Source: JAAFKA01 sp043748455 (GTDB taxonomy: Bacteria > Bacteroidota > Bacteroidia > Cytophagales > Thermoflexibacteraceae). From it: a DNA stretch of 9,340 nt. The stretch covers positions 1 to 9,340 of the forward strand of contig JAYTNF010000438.1 in assembly GCA_043748455.1 (NCBI GenBank), read 5' to 3'. A program made the position numbers and the translations under genes. The notes under the pieces are model-generated. The model saw only the letters and a list, made by a program, of their open reading frames with translations, was not told the origin of the DNA and searched no databases. Positions 1 to 8,166 of this stretch are shown piece by piece. Within the stretch, counting starts at the first letter, position 1, and the number at the start of each line of letters is the position of its first letter.

Positions 1-27
1 TTTCATATCATTAAAAAACTTACCATA

Positions 28-420
28 ATGGCTGTTACAAAATTTAATAAACCAGCTTCGTTTCCTTTGGCTATACTCAATCACAAATGCCCAAGATGCA
101 GACAAGGCAATATGTATAAAACTTCGGTTTTCAATATATCTTTCGCAAGCATGCACAAAAATTGTGAACATTGTAACTTAAAATTTGAGGTTGAGCCTGG
201 GTTTTTCTTTGGTGCCATGTATTTTAGCTATGCACTTTCTGTGGCTATTATTGGAATTAGTTTCATGACTATTTTTTGGTTTTTGAATAACCCCTCAACA
301 AGCACTTATGTAAGCATTATCTGTTCAATTACTTTATTGACCACACCCATAAACTTTCGTTATTCAAGAACTTTAATGTTGCATATATTTGGTGGTGTTG
401 ATTTTATAAAAGAGAAATAA
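28..420 (+). CDS. DUF983 family small membrane protein
   Basis: This 130-residue protein matches the DUF983 pattern. It has a CPRCRQG box (C21, C24), a second CxxC pair (CEHC, C46 and C49) and the family's typical EPGFFFGAMYFSYA stretch at about 56-69. Two hydrophobic segments follow, at about 64-86 and 93-112. The two CxxC pairs suggest a small metal-binding (zinc-ribbon-like) head anchored in the inner membrane; no enzymatic function is established. In alphaproteobacteria, DUF983 genes commonly lie among cytochrome c oxidase assembly genes. The convergent neighbour here is a CcoI-like copper ATPase, so a link to oxidase biogenesis is possible but inferred. The frame stays open from the ATG at 28 back to base 1 with no other ATG, so a start outside the window cannot be excluded. 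The ATG gives the expected short N-terminus before the first CxxC. Confidence 0.85.
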   Translation: MAVTKFNKPASFPLAILNHKCPRCRQGNMYKTSVFNISFASMHKNCEHCNLKFEVEPGFFFGAMYFSYALSVAIIGISFMTIFWFLNNPSTSTYVSIICSITLLTTPINFRYSRTLMLHIFGGVDFIKEK

Positions 421-442
421 ACTAAATAATAAAAGGTTTGGT

Positions 443-516
443 AGTTTTAAATTCTAAGTTTTTAACTATTTGATTATCAATAATTTAGATAATTTTAAAA
501 CTTAAAATTTACAACT
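443..516. terminator. Bidirectional AT-rich hairpin terminator candidate
   Basis: Bases 443-462 and 497-516 are inverted repeats matching at 18 of 20 positions, separated by a 34-base loop. One of the mismatches becomes a G-U wobble in the minus-strand transcript. The structure fills the 98-base gap between two convergent genes (stops at 420 and 519), which is where a shared terminator is expected. The stem is almost pure A/T, so its strength is uncertain. The loop contains a 25-base dyad, listed separately. Termination is inferred from position and symmetry. Confidence 0.5.
463..487. repeat. 25-base dyad motif, copy 1
   Basis: A symmetric sequence: TAA, four bases, TTGA, three A/T bases, TCAA, four bases, TTA. 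It lies in the loop of the convergent hairpin. Two further copies with the same spacing lie at 3467-3491 and 9279-9303. It could be a protein-binding site or a dispersed palindromic repeat; its function is unknown. Confidence 0.5.
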
Positions 517-518
517 GT

Positions 519-3152
519 TTATTTGCTTTCAATAGGAAATTTTGCAACCCACAAAGTTGTAAATAAAATAATTGTGATAGAACTCACAGGCATTAAAATG
601 GCGGCAATTATTGGCGACAAATCTCCTTGAATAGCAAAAAATAATCCCACCAAATTATATAACAAAGCTAAGGCAAAACTTTTTTTAATGGTTTTAACAG
701 TGTGGCGGCAAAAATCTATAAAGTTTGGCAATTTATGCAAGGCATTAGCTTCTAAAATGGCATCAGAAGCAGGGGTAAAATAAGCCGAGTTTTCTGTAAT
801 GGCAATACCTGTTTCACTTTGTCGCAAAGCTCCTGCATCATTCAAACCATCGCCAATCATGATAACTTTGTGGTGATTGGTTTGTAATTTTTTAATAAAA
901 TTAAGTTTGTCCTGAGGATTTTGCTGAAAATGTAAATGGTTTTCATTTTTGAATAAAGGTAATAGATTTTGTTTTTCACTGTCGTTATCACCAGAAAGCA
1001 AGTGTAAATTGAATTTTTTGCTGTGTAACTTTTTAATAGTTTCTGCAATATTTTCACGATAACGGTTCTCAAAACTAAAATAACCTTTATACACAAAATT
1101 GATAGCAACAAAAACTTTTGTGCTTTTATCATCTATAATATGTTCACAATCAGGCTTTAATAAACATTCTATTTCTTTTCCTGTAATAAATTTTCGAGAA
1201 CCAAGTTTCACATATATATTACCAATCTTTCCTTCCAAACCTTGCCCAATATACTCACGAAAAGACTGAACTTCGGGCAAATCTTGTTGAATCTCTAAAA
1301 TATTTTTCAAATAACTTGTAATTGCTACTGATAATGGGTGTGTAGAATTTTTAGTCAGTGAGAAGATAGCAACTAATTCATTTATTTCTAATCTATTTAT
1401 ACTGCAATCTTCTACTATTTTTGTTTGTAAAAAGTCTTGATTTAAAATTTGTGTAGAAATTTGTTTTTCGTTATCAATATTTTCGTATGTAAGTTTTTTA
1501 TCTATTTTACAGTTTTTATAAGCTACAAAGTTGATTTCGGTAGTATTATTTTCGGTAATTGTGCCTGTTTTATCAAAAATAATTGTATCATTTTCTGCAA
1601 TCTGTTCTACTGTTCGGGTATTTTTCAAATAAAATTTGTGCCTGCCCAAAATTCGCATGGCAGTTCCTAATGCAAACTGACTACCTAATGACAAAGCACA
1701 AGGACAAGCAACAATTAAAACTGAACTAAAAACATTAATAGCAGTTGCAAGTTCATGTTTATAAAACAACCAATAAGAACTTGATAATGAGGCAATTATG
1801 AATAAAGCAAGTGTAAAATAACGGTTTAAAATTGCTTGTAATAAACTATTTTCTTCTAGTTTAGCCTTTTCTTTTGAACCAAGTTGTATATGATTATTTT
1901 CCTGATTCCAAAGTTGGGTTAAATAACTTTGAGAAACAGGTTTGATAATTTCCAATTCAATTTGGCTGCCAATTTGCCGCCCACCTGCATAAATTATTTC
2001 ACCAGAAACCTTTTTTATAGGCACAGCCTCACCCGTAACAAAGCTATAATCTATATTTGCAGTGCCATTATAGAAAATTGCATCAGCAGGAATTATCTCC
2101 TCATTACGAATAATTATTCGGTCATTTACTTGTAAATCAGCTAATTGTGTAGGTTTTTCATTTCCATTTTCATCTTTTACCATAACTGCAACAGGAAAAT
2201 AAGACTTAAAATCTCGGTCATATCTCAAAGTTTGATAAGTGCGTTGTTGAAACCATTTACCAACTAACAAGAAGAAAATTAAGCCCGACATAGAATCTAT
2301 ATATCCTGCACCTATTTGGGTCAAAATTTCAAAAATACTTCTAAACCATAATACCAAAATTCCGACTGCCAAAGGAAAATCTACATGTAAAATTCCCTTT
2401 CTTAAATTTTTGTAAGCAGAACTTATATAATCTTTCCCGCTAAATAAGATTACAGGAATAGAAAATAATAGATTTAAAGCATTGAAAATATATTTAAAAT
2501 TAGTTTCTGAAAGACTATCAAATCCAAAATATTCAGGAAAACTCAATAACATGACATTGCCAAAAACAAAACCTGCTACTGCAATTTGTGCTATTAAACG
2601 GTGATTTTCTTTATTTGTATTACGGTCTTTTCGTACATCACTTGTGGCTTCAGTATCATTGAGAGTGATTTTAGGTTCATAACCAATACTTGCTAAAAGC
2701 CCAATAATTTCGCTTAATTTTATCTTATTGTGGTTAAAATGTATTGATAAGTGCTTTTTTAGAAAATTTATTTGCGAAAAACCTATATTTTCGTTCAATC
2801 TATACAAATGTTCCAACAACCATATACAAGAACTGCAATGAACGGAAGGAATAAAAAGGGTAATTTTTGTGATATTTTCGCCTTGAAAATCAATCAATTT
2901 TGCTTGTATTTCAGGCAAATCTGTATATAAAAATTTAGATTTCTCTGTAATTATTTTATGATTAATTCCTGCTTTGTCATTAAGATTATAATACTCACAA
3001 AGTTGATTTTCATTAAGTAGTTTATAAACAGATAAGCAACCTTGACAACAAAAAAACTTATCTTCTTGATAAACAGCAGCACTTTTACAAGGTTCTCCGC
3101 AATGGTAACAAGCATGAACATTTGTAGATTTTTTAGCAAATGAAACCAACAT
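519..3152 (-). CDS. ccoI: CcoI/FixI-type copper-translocating P1B ATPase
   Basis: An 877-residue heavy-metal P-type ATPase of the type that exports copper for assembly of cbb3 cytochrome oxidase. The N-terminal cysteine-rich region has C15, C18, C22 and the CCQGC cluster at 35-39, as in the ATPase-cat_bd domain. An HMA domain follows with CSSC at 106-109. Membrane segments lie at about 186-206, 220-240, 256-272, 284-300, 443-465 and 472-497, the last carrying the copper motif CPC at 483-485. Actuator TGE is at 373-375, the phosphorylated aspartate in DKTGT at 527-531, HP at 605-606, and GDGLND at 767-772. The final helix pair carries MPVSS at 854-858. All catalytic residues are present. At 877 residues it is somewhat long; a polar Asn/Lys/Glu-rich stretch at about 536-590 between DKTG and HP contributes. 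The ATG has an A/T-rich leader and directly precedes the Cys-rich domain. No ccoS, ccoN, ccoP, ccoG or ccoH is adjacent. Cu(I) specificity is inferred from CPC and the domain order. Confidence 0.9.
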   Translation of the reverse strand: MLVSFAKKSTNVHACYHCGEPCKSAAVYQEDKFFCCQGCLSVYKLLNENQLCEYYNLNDKAGINHKIITEKSKFLYTDLPEIQAKLIDFQGENITKITLFIPSVHCSSCIWLLEHLYRLNENIGFSQINFLKKHLSIHFNHNKIKLSEIIGLLASIGYEPKITLNDTEATSDVRKDRNTNKENHRLIAQIAVAGFVFGNVMLLSFPEYFGFDSLSETNFKYIFNALNLLFSIPVILFSGKDYISSAYKNLRKGILHVDFPLAVGILVLWFRSIFEILTQIGAGYIDSMSGLIFFLLVGKWFQQRTYQTLRYDRDFKSYFPVAVMVKDENGNEKPTQLADLQVNDRIIIRNEEIIPADAIFYNGTANIDYSFVTGEAVPIKKVSGEIIYAGGRQIGSQIELEIIKPVSQSYLTQLWNQENNHIQLGSKEKAKLEENSLLQAILNRYFTLALFIIASLSSSYWLFYKHELATAINVFSSVLIVACPCALSLGSQFALGTAMRILGRHKFYLKNTRTVEQIAENDTIIFDKTGTITENNTTEINFVAYKNCKIDKKLTYENIDNEKQISTQILNQDFLQTKIVEDCSINRLEINELVAIFSLTKNSTHPLSVAITSYLKNILEIQQDLPEVQSFREYIGQGLEGKIGNIYVKLGSRKFITGKEIECLLKPDCEHIIDDKSTKVFVAINFVYKGYFSFENRYRENIAETIKKLHSKKFNLHLLSGDNDSEKQNLLPLFKNENHLHFQQNPQDKLNFIKKLQTNHHKVIMIGDGLNDAGALRQSETGIAITENSAYFTPASDAILEANALHKLPNFIDFCRHTVKTIKKSFALALLYNLVGLFFAIQGDLSPIIAAILMPVSSITIILFTTLWVAKFPIESK

Positions 3153-3297
3153 AATTTGATATTTGAAAAAAGATTAATTTAACAAATGTCTATAAAAAAT
3201 CATTGTAATCATAGAAATTAAGTCAGCCTAAAAGATGATTTTAGTCATTGTTTGAGCTTAATTTAATGAATAAAAGTGCTTTAAATTTTTATTTATG

Positions 3298-3316
3298 TAA
3301 CTTTGTGTTAACTTTG
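3298..3316 (+). promoter_or_regulatory. Tandem TAnnTTTG-like -7 boxes
   Basis: TAACTTTG occurs at 3298-3305 and again at 3309-3316. Each fits the Bacteroidota -7 consensus TAnnTTTG. They point toward the secreted-protein gene but would give a leader of about 265 bases. No good TTG -33 element is visible about 20 bases upstream of either box, so promoter activity is uncertain. Confidence 0.3.
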
Positions 3317-3466
3317 TAAGGTATTTTATCTATAAAATTGAAAAAATGCTAAAATTAAAGCTAAAAAAGATAGTATTTTAATTTTTTTTCAAAAAAATAG
3401 ACTTTAATTATTAAATTAATAAATAATTATTCAAAATTTTAGTAATATACTTATTTTTTAAAAGTA

Positions 3467-3491
3467 TAAGCAGTTGATTATCAATGAATTA
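3467..3491. repeat. 25-base dyad motif, copy 2
   Basis: Same symmetric layout as the copies at 463-487 and 9279-9303: TAA, four bases, TTGA, TTA, TCAA, four bases, TTA. It lies 98 bases upstream of the secreted-protein start codon and downstream of the tandem TAACTTTG boxes, so here it could act in the leader or as an operator. It is not inside a longer inverted repeat, unlike copy 1. Confidence 0.5.
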
Positions 3492-3589
3492 TTTTTAATA
3501 GCCTCCTTAATTTTTTATAGTAAAAACACTACAAATTATAAAATATTTCATTCACTTTATCTTATCTTAATCACACTAATTTTTTTATC

Positions 3590-6500
3590 ATGAAAACTAA
3601 CTTTTTACTCAAAATATCACTGCTACTACTTATTTTTAGTGGTCAGGTTTATGCACAAAATACCAACAATTATATAGTTACGGCAGGCAGCACAGAAACT
3701 TTAACAACCATGACCGGTAGCACCTCACTAATAGGTGCAAATAAAGTTAATGTAGCATCTGCAATTACGCCGATTACTGCAACACAAGACTTTGAATTTT
3801 GGTTTATGGGCACACGATATACTCAATTTTCGGTAAGTAGTAATGGTATTTTACGTTTTGGAAATGTCCCTATAAATAGTGATGCAAATACTCCTTCATT
3901 AAATTTTCAGCAAAGAATTTGTGCTTTTGCATCTGGTGATGGTACTGATGTGGCTGCTTGTGCTACAGGAACAGATGGTGATTGGCGAACATCTGGGACA
4001 GGAAAAATACATTTTAGAGTAACAGGCACAACACCCGACAGGATACTGACAACTGAATGGCTTAATATGGAAATGGCAGCAGGAACAACCACAGCAGATG
4101 GGACTTTTCAAGTGAGAATTCACGAAACACAGCCAGCAAACACGAATGGTGGTAGGATAGAAATTATTTATGGTGCAATGAAAATTCCTGTAGCTGCCAC
4201 AAACTGTGGTGCAAATAATAACCAAAGTAGTGTTCGTGTAGGTATGGGTATATCTACTAATAATAATGAGTTTATTTCACTACTTAGTACAGGACATCCA
4301 AGTGTAGCAGGAGGCAATATAAGCCGTACTGCCACACTTGATGCATCATATACTGCTGATAATATGAATCCAATTAACCTAAATGGTGGTGGTGTGGGTA
4401 CAAGCAAGTTTTATAATTTTGTTTCAGTAGCTCCAAATGGCACAGCTAATAATTTAGGTGTTTGTCCAAGTAGTACAAATGTTACTTTAAATTGGACAAA
4501 TACTGCTACTGCTGCTTTTGCACTTGGTTATGCTATTTACCGTTCTAATGATGGTGGTGCTACTTATCAGTTTGAAACACAAGTCAATGGTCTAACAAAT
4601 TTAGTTTATACTTCTACTGGTTTATCGCCAAATACAACATATTTTTATAGAGTTTATGTGGTATCAGAGGGCAAACTATCTGCATTAGGAGGTACAGCCC
4701 AAACAAGTGTAACAACAACAGCAACACCAATTATTTATTCACTCCGTGATGGTAATTGGAGTGATGCTACACTTTGGACTTCTGGTACTGTGCCAACGGG
4801 TACACAAAACGTGGTTATTGGTTGCACAACAGGACATGCTGTTACTGTTGATATTGCAACAGCAACTTCTAATAATTTAACACTGTTAGCAAACAGTAAA
4901 CTCATTATAAATTCTAACCAAAAAGTTACAATTAATGGCAACTTTACTGTTAATAATACAGGAACATTGCCAAAAATAGATATGACAAGCACAAGCCCAA
5001 GTTTAGAACTTAAAGGGCATTGGATAGATTTAGATGCAACAGTTGTAGCAGCAGGTTCAAATGGTATTTTATCACCTGGCACCACCAGCACCGTTATTTT
5101 TTCGGGTGCTGCACAACAAATTATTAATGCAAATAATACAACACCAACTACTAGCACAGTACAAACAAACCACCCATTAAACTTTGCAAATCTTACTATT
5201 GACGGAACAGATGTGCAGTATATTTTTAATGATAACAAAGGAAGTATTATTAGTGATGTCCTAATTATTAATACAAATAAAACACTAAATTACTCTGTAA
5301 ATGCGGTTTCTGCTACTGCGGGGTTAAGTATTGGCGGAAATATGGTAAATAATGGAACTCTGAACAATGTGGTTACAAATCTCTATACCTCAATGAATGG
5401 AGCAACAAAAACCATTACTGGTACAGGAACTTATACCAATTTTCCATTACAAATAACAAATACAGGCTCTGTTTCTTTGAATACTAATGCAACTATGAGG
5501 CAGCTTTTAGTTAGTACAGGTGGCACTTTTACAGTCCAAAATACGCCACGTACTTATACACTTACCAGAAGTGCAACAGGTAGCACAACAGTAGATTTGA
5601 ATAATGCAGGCACATTAAATTTTAGTGGTGCAAATATTGTTTTAGGAACAACCTTAGATGGTACAGCCACCGCAAACTTAATAAATACAGGCACTTTTAA
5701 TGCAGGCACAAACTCTAATTTTACATTTAGTGGTGCAGGGGCACAAACTGTAAGCAATACGGGTGGTGTAGCAGCTACAAGTACATTCACAGCACCTGCT
5801 TATACTGCTGCTGTTGCAATAACAGATAACCGTACAGGTTTTGTTGCTTTTGGTGCCACACTTGTAACACCACCAACTGAAACAAACTTAATGACAAATG
5901 GTGCTGTGGCTATGCCAATTACTGTGCCTGCTGGTACTTATACATCACTAACAAGTATAGCTTTTAATATTACACAAACTTTTAATGCCGATTTAGAAAT
6001 TTATTTAGTAGCACCTAATGGAACTACATTTGAAATATCAACAGATAATGGTGGAGGTGTTGGAGGTGGATATGTAGGAGTAATTGTTAATAATACTGGC
6101 GGTAATTTTCCAACAGGAGATACTAATCCTATTACAGGTACATTTAGACCCGAAGGAGCATTATTTAGTACATATGGAGGTGCTTTGGCTGGCACTTGGA
6201 AATTATATGTATTAGATGATGGAGCTGGTGATACTGGTTCTATCCAAAACTTTACACTAAACTTAGGAAATGCTACTTTTAATGCTGGCACAGGATTTAT
6301 TTTAGACGATATTCCAAATAATGGAATTGCAGCAAATAATACCATTCCATCATCAACAAACTTATTTAATAGTGGTGGTGCTTTTGCTTCAGCCACTGTA
6401 CCTGTTGGTACTTATTCAAGTTTGGCAAGTATTAGTTTTTCTATTACACAAACTCAAAATGATAATTTAGATATTTATTTATTAGCACCAGACAATACGG

Positions 6501-8029
6501 TTTTTGTTGTTTCAACTGATAATGGAGGTAGTGGCAATGGTTATACCAGTGTAATAGTAACAGATGGTGGTGCGGCATTTCCTATAGGCAATACAAATCC
6601 TATAACAGGAACATTTACTTATGAAGCAGGTGGTGGAGTTACTTTCGCTAATTACCCTGCTGCAAGTTGTGCAGGAATTTGGCGTTTATATGTTTTTGAT
6701 GATGCAGGGAGCAATACAGGTTCTATTACAAATTTTTCCGTAACAATGAACTTGCCACCGCTATTTTCAGAATTATTTTTTCACAACCTCATCACGAATA
6801 ATACCAGCACCACAGGGACAACATTACTCAATACCCAAATCACAATTAATAACTCAACTACTTTTACAAGTGGCAGATTATTTACAAGTGAAGCCTTTAG
6901 AGTAAATTATATTGCAGGTGCTACTACTTCTTTAGCAAACTCAAATAGCTATATTGTAGGTTGGGCAAGAAAAACGGGCAATACAACTTTTGAATATCCT
7001 CTTGGTGATGGTGGCTTTGCAGCACCCATTCGTTTTGCTCCCACAAGTGGCTCGGCAATTACAGACCATTTTACAGCCACTTACCGCAAAATAACACCGA
7101 ATACAGGCTCTGCCAATGATGTTACTAACGTCAATACAGGTGCAGGGTTAAATACAGCACCTTATCCAATCGCAACCAAACAAGCCTCTATTGACCATGT
7201 AAGTAATGTTGAATATTGGATTTTGGAAAGGACAAATGGTGCAGCACAAGGCACGGTTACCCTCTCTTATGATGATACCCGAAGTAAAGGTGCAGGAGTT
7301 CCTTCAGAATTATTGGTTTGTCGTTGGAATAAAGCCACACCTATTTGGGAAAATAAAGGCAATGGAGGCACTTCTTCGGGAGGTGGTTTCACATACGTAA
7401 GCAGCACAGCAGCAGCTTTTACAGCTTTCTCGCCAATAACTTTGGGTTCTACCACAAGGTTTAATGTGCTGCCTGTTAGTTGGATTTCCTTTGATGCAGT
7501 TCGTCAAAATACCAATGCTTTATTAAAATGGCAGACACAAAGCGAAGAGAACAATGCGTATTTTGAAGTAGAAAGGTCTTTTGATGGTATTAATTTTGTA
7601 AAAATTGCACAAGTTGAAGGTGCAAAAAATAGTATAACAGATATATTTTACTCTTTTACAGATAAAAATATCAACGAAATGAATACAAAAGATATTTATT
7701 ATCGTATCAAACAAGTAGATATAGATGGCAAAAACTCTTATACACTAATAAAAAATGTAATTGTAGAAAGCATGCAATGTGCTAATTTTTTGGTGTATCC
7801 AAATCCATTTTCAAATACCATGAATATAGAATTTATACTAACAGAAAATGAAACTGTGCAGTTAGAACTTATTGATATTAGTGGTAAAATCTTAGAAACT
7901 ACACAAATTAGAGGTAATAGTGGTAAAAATACCTATACCATGACCACAAATAATCTTCCAGTAGGCACATATTTATTACGCATGCAAACTTTGATTGGCA
8001 TGCAAGTTAGTAAAGTTGTAAAAGAATAA
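3590..8029 (+). CDS. Large T9SS-secreted modular surface protein with tandem P-domains
   Basis: A 1479-residue secreted protein. Signal peptide 1-22 has a hydrophobic core (LLLLIF) and ends VYA before Gln23. Residues 23-280 are a beta-rich N-terminal module containing FSVSSNGILRFG (80-91). Residues about 283-377 form a fibronectin type III domain (NTTYFYRVYVVSEG). DGNWSDATLWTSGTVP (387-402) opens a long Thr/Asn/Gly-rich beta-repeat region to about 760. Two proprotein-convertase P-like domains follow at about 765-892 and 923-1055, each with a DL.IYL.AP motif, a conserved Trp (W870, W1031) and a DTGS/NTGS turn. Residues 1056-1290 contain the Bacteroidota-type GNTTFEYPLGDGGFAAPIRF segment. LPVSWISFDA (1294-1303) opens an Fn3-like module. 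The type A sorting tail begins at VYPNPFSN (1402) and includes LPVGTYLLRM (1456-1465). It is predicted to cross the outer membrane by T9SS and be anchored at the surface or released. No protease or glycosidase catalytic motif was recognised. An adhesin or matrix role is likely but inferred. The ATG has no Shine-Dalgarno sequence and immediately precedes the signal peptide. Confidence 0.9.
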   Translation: MKTNFLLKISLLLLIFSGQVYAQNTNNYIVTAGSTETLTTMTGSTSLIGANKVNVASAITPITATQDFEFWFMGTRYTQFSVSSNGILRFGNVPINSDANTPSLNFQQRICAFASGDGTDVAACATGTDGDWRTSGTGKIHFRVTGTTPDRILTTEWLNMEMAAGTTTADGTFQVRIHETQPANTNGGRIEIIYGAMKIPVAATNCGANNNQSSVRVGMGISTNNNEFISLLSTGHPSVAGGNISRTATLDASYTADNMNPINLNGGGVGTSKFYNFVSVAPNGTANNLGVCPSSTNVTLNWTNTATAAFALGYAIYRSNDGGATYQFETQVNGLTNLVYTSTGLSPNTTYFYRVYVVSEGKLSALGGTAQTSVTTTATPIIYSLRDGNWSDATLWTSGTVPTGTQNVVIGCTTGHAVTVDIATATSNNLTLLANSKLIINSNQKVTINGNFTVNNTGTLPKIDMTSTSPSLELKGHWIDLDATVVAAGSNGILSPGTTSTVIFSGAAQQIINANNTTPTTSTVQTNHPLNFANLTIDGTDVQYIFNDNKGSIISDVLIINTNKTLNYSVNAVSATAGLSIGGNMVNNGTLNNVVTNLYTSMNGATKTITGTGTYTNFPLQITNTGSVSLNTNATMRQLLVSTGGTFTVQNTPRTYTLTRSATGSTTVDLNNAGTLNFSGANIVLGTTLDGTATANLINTGTFNAGTNSNFTFSGAGAQTVSNTGGVAATSTFTAPAYTAAVAITDNRTGFVAFGATLVTPPTETNLMTNGAVAMPITVPAGTYTSLTSIAFNITQTFNADLEIYLVAPNGTTFEISTDNGGGVGGGYVGVIVNNTGGNFPTGDTNPITGTFRPEGALFSTYGGALAGTWKLYVLDDGAGDTGSIQNFTLNLGNATFNAGTGFILDDIPNNGIAANNTIPSSTNLFNSGGAFASATVPVGTYSSLASISFSITQTQNDNLDIYLLAPDNTVFVVSTDNGGSGNGYTSVIVTDGGAAFPIGNTNPITGTFTYEAGGGVTFANYPAASCAGIWRLYVFDDAGSNTGSITNFSVTMNLPPLFSELFFHNLITNNTSTTGTTLLNTQITINNSTTFTSGRLFTSEAFRVNYIAGATTSLANSNSYIVGWARKTGNTTFEYPLGDGGFAAPIRFAPTSGSAITDHFTATYRKITPNTGSANDVTNVNTGAGLNTAPYPIATKQASIDHVSNVEYWILERTNGAAQGTVTLSYDDTRSKGAGVPSELLVCRWNKATPIWENKGNGGTSSGGGFTYVSSTAAAFTAFSPITLGSTTRFNVLPVSWISFDAVRQNTNALLKWQTQSEENNAYFEVERSFDGINFVKIAQVEGAKNSITDIFYSFTDKNINEMNTKDIYYRIKQVDIDGKNSYTLIKNVIVESMQCANFLVYPNPFSNTMNIEFILTENETVQLELIDISGKILETTQIRGNSGKNTYTMTTNNLPVGTYLLRMQTLIGMQVSKVVKE
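5882..6754 (+). repeat. Tandem coding repeat: two P-like domains
   Basis: Two diverged in-frame copies of one domain, 5882-6265 (residues 765-892) and 6356-6754 (residues 923-1055), joined by a 30-residue linker. Shared landmarks in order are TNL at the start, GTY.SL.SI.F.ITQT, DL.IYL.AP (NLDIYLLAP in copy 2), STDNGG, Y..VIV, NTNPITGTF or DTNPITGTF, G.W.LYV.DD, and TGSI.NF near the end. The pattern fits P_proprotein domains, Ca-binding beta-sandwiches usually found C-terminal to subtilisin-type proteases. Their divergence suggests an old duplication. Confidence 0.8.
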
Positions 8030-8062
8030 AGTTGTATTTAATTTAATTTGATTTGATTATAC

Positions 8063-8134
8063 TTTGATAACGGTATTTATCATTTGTCATTCTGAGCAAA
8101 GCGAAGAATCTGGAATATTGCTCAGAATGACAAA
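8063..8134. repeat. Palindromic intergenic repeat, copy 1
   Basis: Contains a perfect 17-base inverted repeat, 8083-8099 and 8118-8134, with an 18-base loop. It lies between the convergent stops at 8029 and 8167, so it may also act as a two-way terminator. The arm includes TGTCATTCTGAGCAAAGCG. Segment 8063-8112 recurs in inverted orientation at 9157-9213. Compared with copy 2, the inner part of the right arm is lost, making the hairpin core 48 rather than 59 bases. Similar TCATTCTGAGC palindromes are, from memory, common between genes in many Bacteroidota genomes. Confidence 0.8.
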
Positions 8135-8166
8135 AAATTTAAATGTCAGTATCAAAATATGACCAA

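Larger units (their letters stand above)
3153..3589. other. Divergent AT-rich intergenic region
   Basis: A 437-base gap between the divergent ccoI and secreted-protein genes, so it should hold both promoters. It contains a tandem pair of TAACTTTG boxes (3298-3316) and a 25-base dyad (3467-3491), each listed separately. Short weak symmetries also occur: AAAATCAT at 3196-3203 against ATGATTTT at 3235-3242, and CTAAAA at 3228-3233 against TTTTAG at 3239-3244. An 11-codon ORF at 3346-3381 on the plus strand encodes MLKLKLKKIVF and starts about 30 bases after the second box; there is no other support for it. Poly-A and poly-T tracts are dense. No clear promoter for ccoI was found on the minus strand, and no RNA gene was recognised. 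Confidence 0.6.

Noticed and set aside
1449..2135. Small plus-strand ORFs within the copper ATPase gene
   Set aside because: They oppose intact catalytic coding sequence of ccoI and have no domain support.
3406..3431. AT-only near-palindrome upstream of the secreted-protein gene
   Set aside because: The symmetry is built from AATTATT-type runs expected by chance in such AT-rich sequence.
3502..3508. AAGGAGG Shine-Dalgarno-like sequence on the minus strand
   Set aside because: No ATG or GTG follows at a useful distance; a TTG nearby opens only a nine-codon frame. Genes here generally lack Shine-Dalgarno sites.
4735..5238. 167-codon minus-strand ORF opposite the secreted protein
   Set aside because: It lies wholly inside the plus-strand gene, which has clear domains in this region. 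The minus-strand product is a Val/Pro/Leu-rich shadow of Thr/Asn/Gly-rich codons and shows no recognisable domain. The same applies to the minus-strand ORFs at 3899-4407, 5554-5790, 6001-6396 and 7267-7714.
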